Positions 7,420 to 16,451 of a stretch of DNA of 64,000 nt are shown piece after piece. The position numbers and the translations under genes were made by a program. How positions within the stretch are numbered: position 1 is the first letter of the stretch; each line of letters opens with the position of its first letter. The stretch is from Lysobacter capsici (GTDB lineage Bacteria > Pseudomonadota > Gammaproteobacteria > Xanthomonadales > Xanthomonadaceae): assembly GCF_014779555.2 (NCBI RefSeq), contig NZ_CP094357.1, positions 5,394,001 through 5,458,000 on the forward strand, written 5' to 3'. The notes under the pieces are model-generated. The model saw only the letters and a program-made list of their open reading frames with translations. It ran no database searches and had not been told where the DNA came from.

Positions 7420-8805
7420 TCAGGCCGAACCGCCGTCACGGATATAACGCCACGACAAACCCGCCGATAACAGCAGCCCGGTCAAGCAAACAACGCATAC
7501 GATCCGCAGGCCGGCATCGATGCCGTCCGCATCGGCCAGCAGCAGGCCGCACAAGGCCACCCCCAGCGCCGCGCCGGTCTGGCGCACCGCGTTGAGCACC
7601 GCGGCGGCCGTCCCCGACCAGGACCGGTCCACGCTGGCCAGGATCATCGTCGTGGTGGCCGGCATGGCCAGCCCCATGCCGGCGGGAACCGCGAGGAACG
7701 CGGGCAATATCCACGCGTAGCTGTCGCCATCGCCGAGCCGGCCCAGCCACGCGAAACCCGACGCGCACAGCATCAGGCCCGAGACGATCGTGACGCGAAA
7801 GCCGTGGCGCGCCAGCAAGCGGCCGCCGAGCAGATTGGCGGCGATGAAAGCCAAGGTAAGCGGCACATAGGCCAGGCCGGCCTGCAGCGGCGTGTAGCCG
7901 GCGAACTGCTGCAGGTACAGGCTCATGACGAAGATCAGGCCGTAGTAGGCCAGGCTGATCGCGATGGCGGACAACAACGCGATGCTGAAGTTGGGCAACC
8001 GGAACAACCCCAGCGGCAACATCGGTTGGGCGATCCGCGACTGCACGACCGCGAAAGCGACGGCGCATAGCGCGGCCAGACCGAACCCACCCAGGACCAC
8101 GGCATGATCGAACCCCAGGCGCGGCATCTCGATGATCGCGCCGATCAATCCACCCAGGCCCGCGATCGTCAGCGCCTGCCCGACAAGATCCAGACGCCTA
8201 TCCGCTTTACGCGGCGTTTCCGCGACCCGCCAGGCCAGCACGATGCCGAGTGCGCACAGCGGCAGGTTGACGAAGAAAATGCTGCGCCATCCGAGCGTTT
8301 GCAACAACACGCCGCCCAGCAGCAAACCCATCGCCGCCGCCGCGGCGCCCGAAGCGGTCCACACCGCCATGGCGCGGGCGCGCAAGCGCGGGTCGTGCGC
8401 GAAGGCGTGATTGAGCACGGCCAGCGAGGACGGCACCATCAAGGCGGCGAACAGCCCTTGACCGGCGCGCGCCGCCACCAGCTGGGTCACGCTCTGGGCG
8501 AGGCCGCACGCCGTTGATGTCAGCAGGAATCCGCTCAGGCCGATCAGGAAACTGCGCCTGGCGCCGAACCGATCGCTGATCGCGCCGGCCGACAGCAACA
8601 GCGAGGCGAACAGCAGCGTGTAGGCGTCCACCACCCACTGCAGGCCGGCGATGTCGGTCGCCAGATCGTTCGCCAGCGTCGGCAGCGCCAGGTTGACGAT
8701 GGTGATGTCGAGCTGGACCACCATGAAGCCGAAACAGGCGGCCAACTGCGTGACGCGCAGGAGACCATCGGTGGATCGAGGCGGCGCTGACGATGGGTCG
8801 GACAT
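7420..8805 (-). CDS. MFS drug-type exporter (DHA2/EmrB-like)
   Basis: A 461-residue inner-membrane proton antiporter. The N-terminal half shows the DHA2 pattern VQLDITIVNLALPTLA (about residues 27-42), GLQWVVDAYTLLFASLLLSAGAI and the MFS motif A-like DRFGARRSFLIG. Motif C-like segments follow, with about 14 hydrophobic helices in all. Start ATG 8805 (MSDPSSAPP) was chosen over an open extension to 8925. It lies 84 bases behind the DUF4442 gene, so it may be the last gene of an operon with it, and it ends 347 bases before lanA on the same strand. A link to lanthipeptide export is conceivable but weak, because class II peptides normally use LanT ABC exporters. Confidence 0.85.
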   Translation of the reverse strand: MSDPSSAPPRSTDGLLRVTQLAACFGFMVVQLDITIVNLALPTLANDLATDIAGLQWVVDAYTLLFASLLLSAGAISDRFGARRSFLIGLSGFLLTSTACGLAQSVTQLVAARAGQGLFAALMVPSSLAVLNHAFAHDPRLRARAMAVWTASGAAAAAMGLLLGGVLLQTLGWRSIFFVNLPLCALGIVLAWRVAETPRKADRRLDLVGQALTIAGLGGLIGAIIEMPRLGFDHAVVLGGFGLAALCAVAFAVVQSRIAQPMLPLGLFRLPNFSIALLSAIAISLAYYGLIFVMSLYLQQFAGYTPLQAGLAYVPLTLAFIAANLLGGRLLARHGFRVTIVSGLMLCASGFAWLGRLGDGDSYAWILPAFLAVPAGMGLAMPATTTMILASVDRSWSGTAAAVLNAVRQTGAALGVALCGLLLADADGIDAGLRIVCVVCLTGLLLSAGLSWRYIRDGGSA

Positions 8806-8888
8806 GGTGTTTCCGTCGACAGGGTGACAAGCGGTCGGTGGATTCGGCAATTGCAGATCCAATCGGTTGCGGGTGTTTTCGCCAGGCT

Positions 8889-9416
8889 TCACAACAAGCC
8901 ATCCGCGCGCGAGGACGAGCGCCACACCACATCCACGTGCCCGCGGATCGGCACCGTGCCGCTTGCATCGACCACCCGCATCGCGATGCGCGCCCTGCCC
9001 TCGGTCGAGCCCGACACGGCGACGATCTGCGCCGCGTCGATGGATGCATGCGCACGGATATCGCCGTGTAACGGTTTGCGGAAATCGGCCTGCACCGCCT
9101 TGACCACGAGCTTCGCGCCGCGCGCCAGATGCTGCGCGACCACCAGCGCGGCGGCGTATTCGCCGGCCAGGCTCGCCGCCATCGAGTGGATACCGCCGGC
9201 GCGATTGCGCAGATGGCGACGATTGCCGGCCAGAATCGAAACCCTGCCCGGTTCGATATCGACGATGCGGAAGCCGTGGGTGCGGAAATAACGGCTTTGC
9301 CGGCCCAGCGCCGCCGATACGATGCGGTAGCGCCAGCCGCGCGGAAGAAACCCGAGCCGGTCCAGCGAACCGGACAGATCGCTCATGATCCGCTCGTGCC
9401 AGATCAGGCTAGGCAT
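8889..9416 (-). CDS. DUF4442 hotdog-fold thioesterase-like protein
   Basis: A 175-residue protein of the DUF4442/PaaI-like hotdog group. The family pattern is seen as RNRAGGIHSMAASLAGEYAAAL (about residues 70-90), the central helix of the hotdog fold, followed by strands KLVVKAVQADFRKP and the closing RGHVDVVWR. Proteins of this kind are thought to hydrolyse or bind acyl-CoA thioesters. Its start overlaps the end of the upstream APH-type gene by eight bases, so the two are translationally coupled and probably act in one pathway. No signal peptide. The exact substrate is unknown. Confidence 0.75.
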   Translation of the reverse strand: MPSLIWHERIMSDLSGSLDRLGFLPRGWRYRIVSAALGRQSRYFRTHGFRIVDIEPGRVSILAGNRRHLRNRAGGIHSMAASLAGEYAAALVVAQHLARGAKLVVKAVQADFRKPLHGDIRAHASIDAAQIVAVSGSTEGRARIAMRVVDASGTVPIRGHVDVVWRSSSRADGLL

Positions 9417-10416
9417 GCCGCATCAACCCGCGGCATTTCCAATGGATGTAATGGGTCAGCACCCAGATGCCGCGGAAAAATTCTTTTTCCTCGCCGCCTT
9501 GCACCGCGTGCCGGTGATGCAGCTCCTGCAAGGTCAGCAGATAACGGAACAGACCGAAGATCCGATAGAACGCCCAGTCTTTCGCACTGCGCGCGGTCGC
9601 GCTCAGGTAGCGATCCAGCAGTTCCTCGCGGCCGAGCATGCCGGGCAGGTGCGAGGGCTGCCACTGATACCTCCGCATGACGAAGTTGTCGCCCGGTTCT
9701 ATCCAGTACGACAGCAGGATGCCCAGGTCCATCAACGGATCGCCCACGCTGGCGAACTCCCAGTCCAGCACCGCGCGTATCCGCGTCGGCCGCGCCGCAT
9801 CGAAGACGATGTTGTCGAGCCGCCAGTCGTTGTGCAGCAAGGCGGCGTGGCGTTGTTCGGGCACGTGATCGATCAGCCACTGGCCTATCGGACGCAGGTC
9901 CGAGCCGTTCCAGGTCTTGAGCCGGGCGTGACGGCTCAACCAGTGGAACAGCAGCTTGCGCAGATGGCTCACGCTGGACGGCGCCAGGGTCAGATCCTGG
10001 GAGGCCAGCGAACGCGGATCGATCCGATGCAGCGCGATCATCTGCTCCAGCAGATTGATGCACACCTGCCGCGCGTCGCCGGCCGACAGGGCGATGCCGC
10101 CAAACGATCGCCGGCGAGGCACGAGGCCCGGGACGTAGCGCATGACATAGAACGGCGTTCCGACGATGGCTTGATCCGCGCACAGGCGAACCATGTCGGC
10201 GACCGGACAATGCGGCCGCAGCGCGGCCTGCAAGGCGAACTCCCGCCGCATCCGCTGCAGCCCGCCCTGCCCCGGCAGCGGCCGGCGCAGCACCAGGTCG
10301 TGAGCGTCGTAGCGCAGGCGGTAGGTCAGATGCGACATGCCGCCGTCGCAACGTCGGATGTCGGGCCGGCCGCGGACATCAACGCCTTCCGACCGCAGCC
10401 AGCTCGTGACCGCCAT
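9409..10416 (-). CDS. APH-family phosphotransferase (ACAD10/11-type kinase-like)
   Basis: A 335-residue small-molecule kinase of the aminoglycoside-phosphotransferase fold. The N-lobe has CDGGMSHLTYRLRYDAHDLVLRR at about residues 20-42. The catalytic loop is HNDWRLDNIVFD (HxDxxxxN) and the metal-binding DWE lies in VLDWEFASVGDP. The end YWIEPGDNF...LFRYLLTLQELHHRH is typical of the group fused to or next to acyl-CoA dehydrogenases, so it may phosphorylate a hydroxyacyl substrate. Start ATG 10416 was chosen because the upstream open frame (to 11937) is not protein-like. It overlaps the DUF4442 gene, which supports a shared role in acyl metabolism. Confidence 0.78.
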   Translation of the reverse strand: MAVTSWLRSEGVDVRGRPDIRRCDGGMSHLTYRLRYDAHDLVLRRPLPGQGGLQRMRREFALQAALRPHCPVADMVRLCADQAIVGTPFYVMRYVPGLVPRRRSFGGIALSAGDARQVCINLLEQMIALHRIDPRSLASQDLTLAPSSVSHLRKLLFHWLSRHARLKTWNGSDLRPIGQWLIDHVPEQRHAALLHNDWRLDNIVFDAARPTRIRAVLDWEFASVGDPLMDLGILLSYWIEPGDNFVMRRYQWQPSHLPGMLGREELLDRYLSATARSAKDWAFYRIFGLFRYLLTLQELHHRHAVQGGEEKEFFRGIWVLTHYIHWKCRGLMRHA

Positions 10417-11240
10417 GACCGTCCCGGACGCTTCCGACAACAGCGGATCGGTGGATCGCGACGGCTCCGGTTCGATGCGCGCGCGTTGTCCGATGAACTG
10501 CCGGTGGCGGATGGAAATTCCAGCGGTGCTTGTCCGATGACGAAACCCGGAGTCCGGATCGGCGAACAGTCGCGCGCGCGTGCCTGAGTCGACCCACGCC
10601 GCCGGACCGAGGCGATGCAACCCGCGCGGCGGTCCGCCGAGGTCGGGCGGCGGCGCAAGCTTCGACGGCCGCTCATACGCGGATGGCCCACCCGTATCGC
10701 CATCGTCCTTGTCGTTCGCCATGGCGCGCCCCTGTCCGACTGCGTCCGCCTTCGAGTGCTCCGCGCAAAACCGGCCGTAGAGCACAGTTCCGCTCGCTCC
10801 AAGCGCAGCGGCAAGCAGCGCCGCTGTCGCGCGAATCGATAGCACGCGGCGGGCCGCATAACCGATACCCGCGGCCACTTTCCCGGCCCCGGACGGGTTG
10901 GCGCGCGCACGCGATCGTGCATATCGGCCGGCGGTCTCAGTTGCGATGCGTGACCCGGTGCCGTGCCTGCGCAGGCGATCGCGAGGCCGCCGCGCGCCGC
11001 GGCCAGCGCGGCATCGCTCGCCGCAACTCAGGCTCCTACAGGCTTTCCGCCAACGCGCGCGCTGAAATCCCCGCTCGCATGCAGCGCCCCGACACAGCGC
11101 CATCGCCTCATGAATGCGCGGGCGCCTCGTCCATGCCGCGACAACATCGTTTCGCGCCATCGCCATGTTGCGCCGCGACAAATAAATCGGCCGAGAAAAC
11201 GCTTTCTGTCGAGTCCGTAGCAGCCCATGTCCTGTTTTAT
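10417..11240. other. Long gene-poor stretch before the first receptor operon
   Basis: More than 800 bases without a convincing gene. All frames on both strands are Arg/Pro-rich, as expected of shadows in GC-rich DNA. One minus-strand frame has a short hydrophobic run (about 10780-10850, RATAALLAAALGASGTVLYG) followed by a disordered-looking part and could hide a small membrane protein, but no start or ribosome site supports it. Confidence 0.4.
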
Positions 11241-11269
11241 TGACAGCGCTGTCAGTCCGCGTGTCAAAT
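11240..11269 (+). promoter_or_regulatory. Promoter with LacI-type operator (motif A, site 1)
   Basis: The perfect palindrome TGACAGCGCTGTCA (11241-11254) shares its left half with a consensus -35 TTGACA (11240-11245). A -10-like TCAAAT (11264-11269) follows after 18 bases. A protein on the palindrome would block RNA polymerase. The same 14-mer occurs at 26643-26656 and, with one change, at 58163-58176. It lies about 90 bases before the receptor start. Confidence 0.75.
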
Positions 11270-11341
11270 CGCCCCGCGGCACTTTCGGGGCATGCAGGAT
11301 GTACCTGCATATCCATCGCAAGATCCTGGGGAGGAGTTTCG

Positions 11342-14300
11342 ATGAAGCAAACGCGTGTTGCCCCGCGGCACACCATGTTGGCGTCCGCACTGTTGTTGGT
11401 GCTCGGCCAGCCGGTGTACGCACAGACGACCACAACGACGCCGGGCACCGCTGCCGACGAGCAGCCCAAGCCCGATGGCGAGCGCGATGCGAGGACGCTC
11501 GACACGGTCGTCGTCACCGGCATCAAGGGAAGCCTGACCTCGTCGATGAACCTCAAGCGCGACGCGCAGGGCGTCGTCGACGGCATCGCCGCCGAGGACA
11601 TCGGCAAGTTCCCCGACACCAACCTGGCCGAGGCGCTGCAGCGCATCAGCGGCGTGTCGATCGACCGCAGCAACGGCGAAGGCTCGCGCGTGACCGTGCG
11701 CGGCGTCGGCCCGGACTTCAACCTCGTGCTGCTCAACGGCCGGCAGATGCCGACCGCGACCGGCGGCCGCGCGTTCGAATTCAGCGACCTGGCGGCCGAA
11801 TCCATTTCGGCGGTCGAGGTGTTCAAGACCAGCCGCGCCGCCACGCCCACCGGCGGCATCGGCGCGACGATCAACATCAAGACCGCGCGGCCGCTGGACA
11901 ATCCCGGCCTGCACGCCAATGCCGGCATCAAGGGCATCTGGGACGGTTCCGACGACGATCTGCCGGGCGCCTACAAGGGCGATTCGGTGACGCCGGACGT
12001 GTCCGGCATTTTCAGCAACACTTCGGCCGATGGGCGCTTCGGCATCGCGCTGAGCGCGAATTACCAGAAGCGTGAATCCGGCTCGGCCTCGGCCTTCGTG
12101 GCCTCGGGCAACGGCTGGCGTCCATTCATCGACACCCCGCGGGACGACGGCGAAGGCGAGGGCTCGGCATTGCCGCTTCCGGGCCAACCCGGCTCGGAGA
12201 ACATCACCAACCGCCCCGGCCCGAACGACGTCTACTCGATGCCGCAAAGCCTGGGCTACAGCGTCAACTCGGTCAAACGCGAACGCATCAACAGCCAGCT
12301 CACCTTCCAGTGGGCACCGACCGACAACCTCACCACGACGCTCGATTACACCTACTCGCAGAACAAGATCGAGCAACTGCGCAACGACATGTCGGTGTGG
12401 TTGAACTTCACCCCGGGCACGAGTTCGTGGACCAAGGGTTCGGGTTCTTCGCCGATTTATTACGACGAGCGCTACAACGGCAATTCCGACTTCGCCAACG
12501 GCGCGAGCAAGACCGCGGTCAAGCGCGAGAACAAGTCGGTCGGCCTCAATGTCGATTGGCGCGTGGCCGATAACTTCAAGCTGAACTTCGACTATCACCG
12601 CTCCACGGCGGATTCCTCGCCCGACAGCCCGTACGGTTCCAGCAACACCCTGGCGAGCTCTGGCTTTTTCCGCGCTGGCAACATCATTGACTTCAGCCGC
12701 GATTTCCCGGTCCTGACCCTCCTGCTGCCGCCTGGAATGACCGCGATCGATCCGGCGGAGATGCTGGTGACCGGTTCGGTGTTCCGCAATGACCGCCAGC
12801 GCGCCAAAATCGAGCAGTTCCAGGCCAGTGGCGAGTTCGAGTTCGAAAACTATTCCAAGCTCAATTTTGGCGTCGCTTCGACCGACTACGAGAACCGCTC
12901 GGCCTTCACCAATGTGCAGCTCGATACCTGGGGTGGCGCGACCAGCGTCGACGACTACCCCGATTCGGTCTGGCAGTTGCGACACATGGGCGATTACTTC
13001 AACGGCGTCGGCGGAAGCCGCGACTCGCGCTTCACCGATTCGTTCTTCCTGTTCGATTTCGACCAGGTGCGTCAATTGGCCGAGAACGCGTGGGTCGCCG
13101 CCGGCAAGGGCACGCGCGAGGACTATCGCGCATCGTTCGACTACAGCGGCGCGGCCGTGCCGGGCAGCGCCGCCAACCGCTCGGTGGGCGACAGCCAGGT
13201 TCGGGAAAAGTCGAGCAGCTTCTATCTCCAATGGAGCGATACGTTCGACTGGAAACTGCCCGTGAACGTAGCCGCCGGGGTGCGCTACGAGCGCACCAAG
13301 GTTAAGGCATCGGCGCTACAGCCGGCGCCATCCGGCATCGATTGGGTCTCCGAGAACGAATTCATAATCCGCTACAACGGCTCGGAGTTCCGCAATCTCG
13401 ATGGCGACTACAAGTACTGGCTGCCCAGCCTCGACGTCTCGGTGGACCTGACCGAGAACATGAAACTACGCGCCAGCTACGGCGAGTCCATCGGCCGGCC
13501 GAACTGGAGCAACCTGAATCCGGCGTTAGGCGTCGGCGGGCAGGCGCGCTTCGACGGCGGCGGCGGCAGCGCGGGCGATCCTGCCCTCAAGCCGCTGGAA
13601 TCGCGCAACTTCGACTTGTCCTACGAGTGGTACTACGGCGAATCGAGTTATTTTTCGATCGGTTACTTCCGCAAGAAGATCGACAACTTCATCGCCGACG
13701 AGGTCAGCCGGCAGACGCCGTACCCCGACTTGCACACGCCAGCGAGTGGCGCGTACTGGAATCAGGCCATCAGCTCCGGTTGCGCCGCTACCGATCGACC
13801 GTGCATCCGCAATTACATTCTCAACACCTTCAACGGCCAACCCGGCGTGGTCAGGACAGGCACCAGCGCCAACGGCTCGCCTACCGGCACGATCAGCGGC
13901 TTGCCCGGCGATCCGGTGCTGACGTTCAATATCACCCACCCGGTCAACAACCGCGCCGATACGCTCGACGGCTGGGAGTTCAACCTGCAGCACGTGTTCG
14001 GCGACTCCGGCTTCGGCCTGGCGGCGAACTACACCATCGTCAATTCCGGTCTGACCTATAACGACGGGCGCCTGGGCACCCAGTTCGCGATGACCGGCCT
14101 GAGCGACTCGGCGAACCTCGTCGCGTTCTACGAAAAAGGCCCGTGGCAGGCGCGCGCGGCCTACAACTGGCGCGACAAGTTCCTGACCTCGCTCGGCGAC
14201 GGCAAGGGCGCCAATCCGATCTACGTGGAGGCTTACGGGCAGCTGGACATGAATGTCAGCTACGCGGTCAACGACAATCTGGTGCTGTCGCTGGAGGGCA

Positions 14301-14410
14301 TCAACATCACCGACGAGACCATGCGCACCCACGGGCGCAATACGCGCCAGTTGTACTCCTACGATCAGTCCGGGCCGCGCTACATGTTCGGGGTGCGCTA
14401 CAAGTTCTGA
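11342..14410 (+). CDS. TonB-dependent outer-membrane receptor (Xanthomonas/Caulobacter type)
   Basis: A 1022-residue outer-membrane receptor that imports a large substrate using TonB energy. It has a signal peptide (MKQTRVAPRH... cleaved near VYAQ). The TonB box/early plug is TLDTVVVTGIKGSL at about 51-64. The plug has the hallmark KFPDTNLAEALQRISGVSID and VTVRGVGPDFNLVLLNGRQ, and the 22-strand barrel ends in a terminal Phe (YMFGVRYKF). The plug wording matches the TonB-Xanth-Caul family linked to plant-glycan uptake. ATG 11342 follows a GGGGAGGAG ribosome site; the open frame to 11240 upstream is only the promoter. Downstream genes (SapC, cupin, halogenase-like, GH5, glucokinase) and the operator in front point to beta-glucan oligosaccharide uptake. 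Confidence 0.93.
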   Translation: MKQTRVAPRHTMLASALLLVLGQPVYAQTTTTTPGTAADEQPKPDGERDARTLDTVVVTGIKGSLTSSMNLKRDAQGVVDGIAAEDIGKFPDTNLAEALQRISGVSIDRSNGEGSRVTVRGVGPDFNLVLLNGRQMPTATGGRAFEFSDLAAESISAVEVFKTSRAATPTGGIGATINIKTARPLDNPGLHANAGIKGIWDGSDDDLPGAYKGDSVTPDVSGIFSNTSADGRFGIALSANYQKRESGSASAFVASGNGWRPFIDTPRDDGEGEGSALPLPGQPGSENITNRPGPNDVYSMPQSLGYSVNSVKRERINSQLTFQWAPTDNLTTTLDYTYSQNKIEQLRNDMSVWLNFTPGTSSWTKGSGSSPIYYDERYNGNSDFANGASKTAVKRENKSVGLNVDWRVADNFKLNFDYHRSTADSSPDSPYGSSNTLASSGFFRAGNIIDFSRDFPVLTLLLPPGMTAIDPAEMLVTGSVFRNDRQRAKIEQFQASGEFEFENYSKLNFGVASTDYENRSAFTNVQLDTWGGATSVDDYPDSVWQLRHMGDYFNGVGGSRDSRFTDSFFLFDFDQVRQLAENAWVAAGKGTREDYRASFDYSGAAVPGSAANRSVGDSQVREKSSSFYLQWSDTFDWKLPVNVAAGVRYERTKVKASALQPAPSGIDWVSENEFIIRYNGSEFRNLDGDYKYWLPSLDVSVDLTENMKLRASYGESIGRPNWSNLNPALGVGGQARFDGGGGSAGDPALKPLESRNFDLSYEWYYGESSYFSIGYFRKKIDNFIADEVSRQTPYPDLHTPASGAYWNQAISSGCAATDRPCIRNYILNTFNGQPGVVRTGTSANGSPTGTISGLPGDPVLTFNITHPVNNRADTLDGWEFNLQHVFGDSGFGLAANYTIVNSGLTYNDGRLGTQFAMTGLSDSANLVAFYEKGPWQARAAYNWRDKFLTSLGDGKGANPIYVEAYGQLDMNVSYAVNDNLVLSLEGINITDETMRTHGRNTRQLYSYDQSGPRYMFGVRYKF

Positions 14411-14441
14411 TCGCGGCGATCGCCACGGCTTGTCGTCGGCG

Positions 14442-14473
14442 CGCACGGGCCACCGCTTCGGCGGACCCGTGCG
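14442..14473 (+). terminator. UUCG-capped hairpin between receptor and SapC genes
   Basis: CGCACGGG/CCCGTGCG enclose an inner CCGC-TTCG-GCGG stem, a very stable tetraloop hairpin 31 bases after the receptor stop. No T-run follows. It probably stabilises the receptor mRNA end or cuts readthrough, giving more receptor than downstream proteins. Confidence 0.55.
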
Positions 14474-14687
14474 ACGTCGACGGCGAGTGCGCGGCGGACC
14501 GCGTCCTCGGTCGGGGTTCGCCGTCCGATACGCCGACGAGGCTCGGGCCTTCCCCTCGCTGCGCCGCGGGTACATCCTGCCCGGGTGCGACCTGCGCGGA
14601 AGCCTGCGCCGCGACCGCTGTTGCGCGGACGTCCGGACCGGGCGGGCGACACGATCCCGATGGCCCGCACCGATCCTGGAAACCGCG

Positions 14688-15434
14688 ATGCCCCAAGCCG
14701 TCCTGCTCAATAACATCGACCATCACGACCTGCGCGTGATCACCGCCCGCGGCGCGCGCTACGGCGACGACACGATGCTGGCGCCGACCTTCTTCCGCGA
14801 ATTCCGCGACTTGCAGGCGCACTATCCGGTGGTGTTCCAGAAGACCGCCGACGGCGGTTTCCAGCCGATGGCGCTGCTCGGCCTGCGCGCGGACGAAAAC
14901 CTGTTTCTCAGTGAGCCGCTCCTCGACGGCAATCGCCACGAGCGCCAACGCTGGGACGCGCATTACCTGCCGATCGCGGTCGAGCGTTTGCCGTTCCTGA
15001 TCGGCATCGCCGACGACGAACCGATGATCCATATCGACCTGGCTCACCCGCGCGTAGTCCGCGGCGATGCGGCCGAAGGCGAGCCGCTGTTCCTCGAGCA
15101 CGGCGGCACCACCGCGTTCCTGGAGCACATGGCTTCGATGCTGCGCACGCTGCACGACGGGCTGCGCGACAACGCGGGCTTCATCGCCGCGCTGCTGCGC
15201 CATCGTCTGCTGGAGCCGTTCGCGCTCGAGATCCGCTTGGTCGACCGATCCGAACTGCGCCTGAGCGGATTCCACACCATCGACGAACAGCGCCTGAGCG
15301 AGCTCGACGCCGCGGCGCTGCACGAGCTGTCGCAAACCGGTTATCTGCAAGCCGCGTACATGGCGCTGGCGTCGATGTCGCATTTGCGCGATCTGATCGA
15401 ACGAATGAACCGCCGCCATGCCGCCGATCGCTGA
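14688..15434 (+). CDS. SapC-like protein of carbohydrate-utilisation loci
   Basis: A 248-residue SapC family protein. Family features are the opening MPQAVLLNNIDHHDLRVI, HYPVVFQKTADGGFQPMALLGL (about 43-64), LPFLIGI and the closing YMALASMSHLRDLIERMNR. The name comes from an S-layer-linked gene, but the biochemical role is unknown. In Xanthomonadales and Caulobacterales it recurs between a TonB receptor and a halogenase-like gene. No signal peptide. Start ATG 14688 was preferred to the open frame back to 14253 because family sequence begins here. Its last 17 bases overlap the next gene, suggesting coupled translation. Confidence 0.85.
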   Translation: MPQAVLLNNIDHHDLRVITARGARYGDDTMLAPTFFREFRDLQAHYPVVFQKTADGGFQPMALLGLRADENLFLSEPLLDGNRHERQRWDAHYLPIAVERLPFLIGIADDEPMIHIDLAHPRVVRGDAAEGEPLFLEHGGTTAFLEHMASMLRTLHDGLRDNAGFIAALLRHRLLEPFALEIRLVDRSELRLSGFHTIDEQRLSELDAAALHELSQTGYLQAAYMALASMSHLRDLIERMNRRHAADR

Positions 15435-16443
15435 AGCCATCGAGGAACTGCAGGGCATCGACGCGGCGGCGCTGCCCGAGGCCTTGCTGCGGCCCGCCCG
15501 GCCGTACGTCTTGCGCGGTCTCGCCGCGCACTGGCCGATCGCCCGCGCCGGCACTACCTCGGCGCAGGAGGCGATCGCCTACCTCAAGCGGTTCGCGCGC
15601 GATACGCCGGTGACGGTCAGCGTGGCGCCGCCGCAGGCCGAAGGCCGGATCAGCTATCGCAAGGACCTGCTCGGTTTCGGCTTCACCCAGGAGAAGGCGA
15701 CGCTGCCGGTCGTGCTCGACGGCTTGCTGCAACAACTCAACGATCCGGCGGCGTCCACGATCTACGTCGGCTCGACCACAATCGATACCTGGCTGCCGGG
15801 TTTTCGCGAACACAACGACCTCGGCTTCGGCGCGGTGCAGCCGCTGGCGAGCATCTGGATCGGCAATCGCAGCCGCATCCCCGCCCATCAGGACGTCCCC
15901 GACAACATCGCCTGCGTGGTCGCCGGCCGACGCCGGGTGACGCTGTTTCCGCCCGACCAGTTGCAGAACCTGTACATCGGGCCGCTCGATCGCACCCCGG
16001 CCGGGCAAGCAGTCAGCCTGGTCGATTTCACCGCGCCGGATTACCGGCACGACCGCGAACGCTTTCCCCGATTCGCCGAGGCCTTGCGCCACGCGCTTAG
16101 CGCCGAACTCGGACCCGGCGACGCGGTGCTGATTCCGAGCATGTGGTGGCATCACATGCAGGCGCTGGAGCCGTTCAATGTGCTGGTCAACTACTGGTGG
16201 CGGCAATCGCCGAAGTGGATGGACACGCCGATGAACGCGTTGCTGCTCGCGATCATGAGCGTGCGCGATCTGCCGCCGGAGCAGCGCGAGATCTGGCGCG
16301 AGGTGTTCCGCCACTACGTCTTCGATGCCGACGATCAGACCGCGGCGCATATTCCCGAAGCGGTGCGCGGCCTGCTCGCGCCGATCGACGAACTTCGCGC
16401 GCGCGAACTGCGCGCGCGCCTGCTACACGGCCTGAACCGTTGA
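15418..16443 (+). CDS. JmjC/cupin_8 Fe(II)/2-oxoglutarate-type oxygenase
   Basis: A 341-residue cupin-like protein of the JmjC/FIH-like group, enzymes that usually hydroxylate a protein or small molecule with iron and 2-oxoglutarate. The iron-binding HxD is seen in RIPAHQDVPDN (about residues 155-165) and the distal His in IPSMWWHHMQAL (about 239-250). GRRRVTLFPPDQLQNLYIGPLD between them is a family signature. The C-terminal helical part (KWMDTPMNALLLAIMSVRDLP) also fits. It overlaps the SapC gene by 17 bases and ends eight bases before the halogenase-like gene. Its substrate in glycan-uptake loci is not known. Confidence 0.85.
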   Translation: MPPIAEAIEELQGIDAAALPEALLRPARPYVLRGLAAHWPIARAGTTSAQEAIAYLKRFARDTPVTVSVAPPQAEGRISYRKDLLGFGFTQEKATLPVVLDGLLQQLNDPAASTIYVGSTTIDTWLPGFREHNDLGFGAVQPLASIWIGNRSRIPAHQDVPDNIACVVAGRRRVTLFPPDQLQNLYIGPLDRTPAGQAVSLVDFTAPDYRHDRERFPRFAEALRHALSAELGPGDAVLIPSMWWHHMQALEPFNVLVNYWWRQSPKWMDTPMNALLLAIMSVRDLPPEQREIWREVFRHYVFDADDQTAAHIPEAVRGLLAPIDELRARELRARLLHGLNR

Positions 16444-16451
16444 GAGACGCC

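Noticed and set aside
10417-11937. Upstream extension of the APH-type kinase frame by 500 codons
   Set aside because: It would run into the receptor gene on the other strand and contains no family sequence; ATG 10416 fits the family start.
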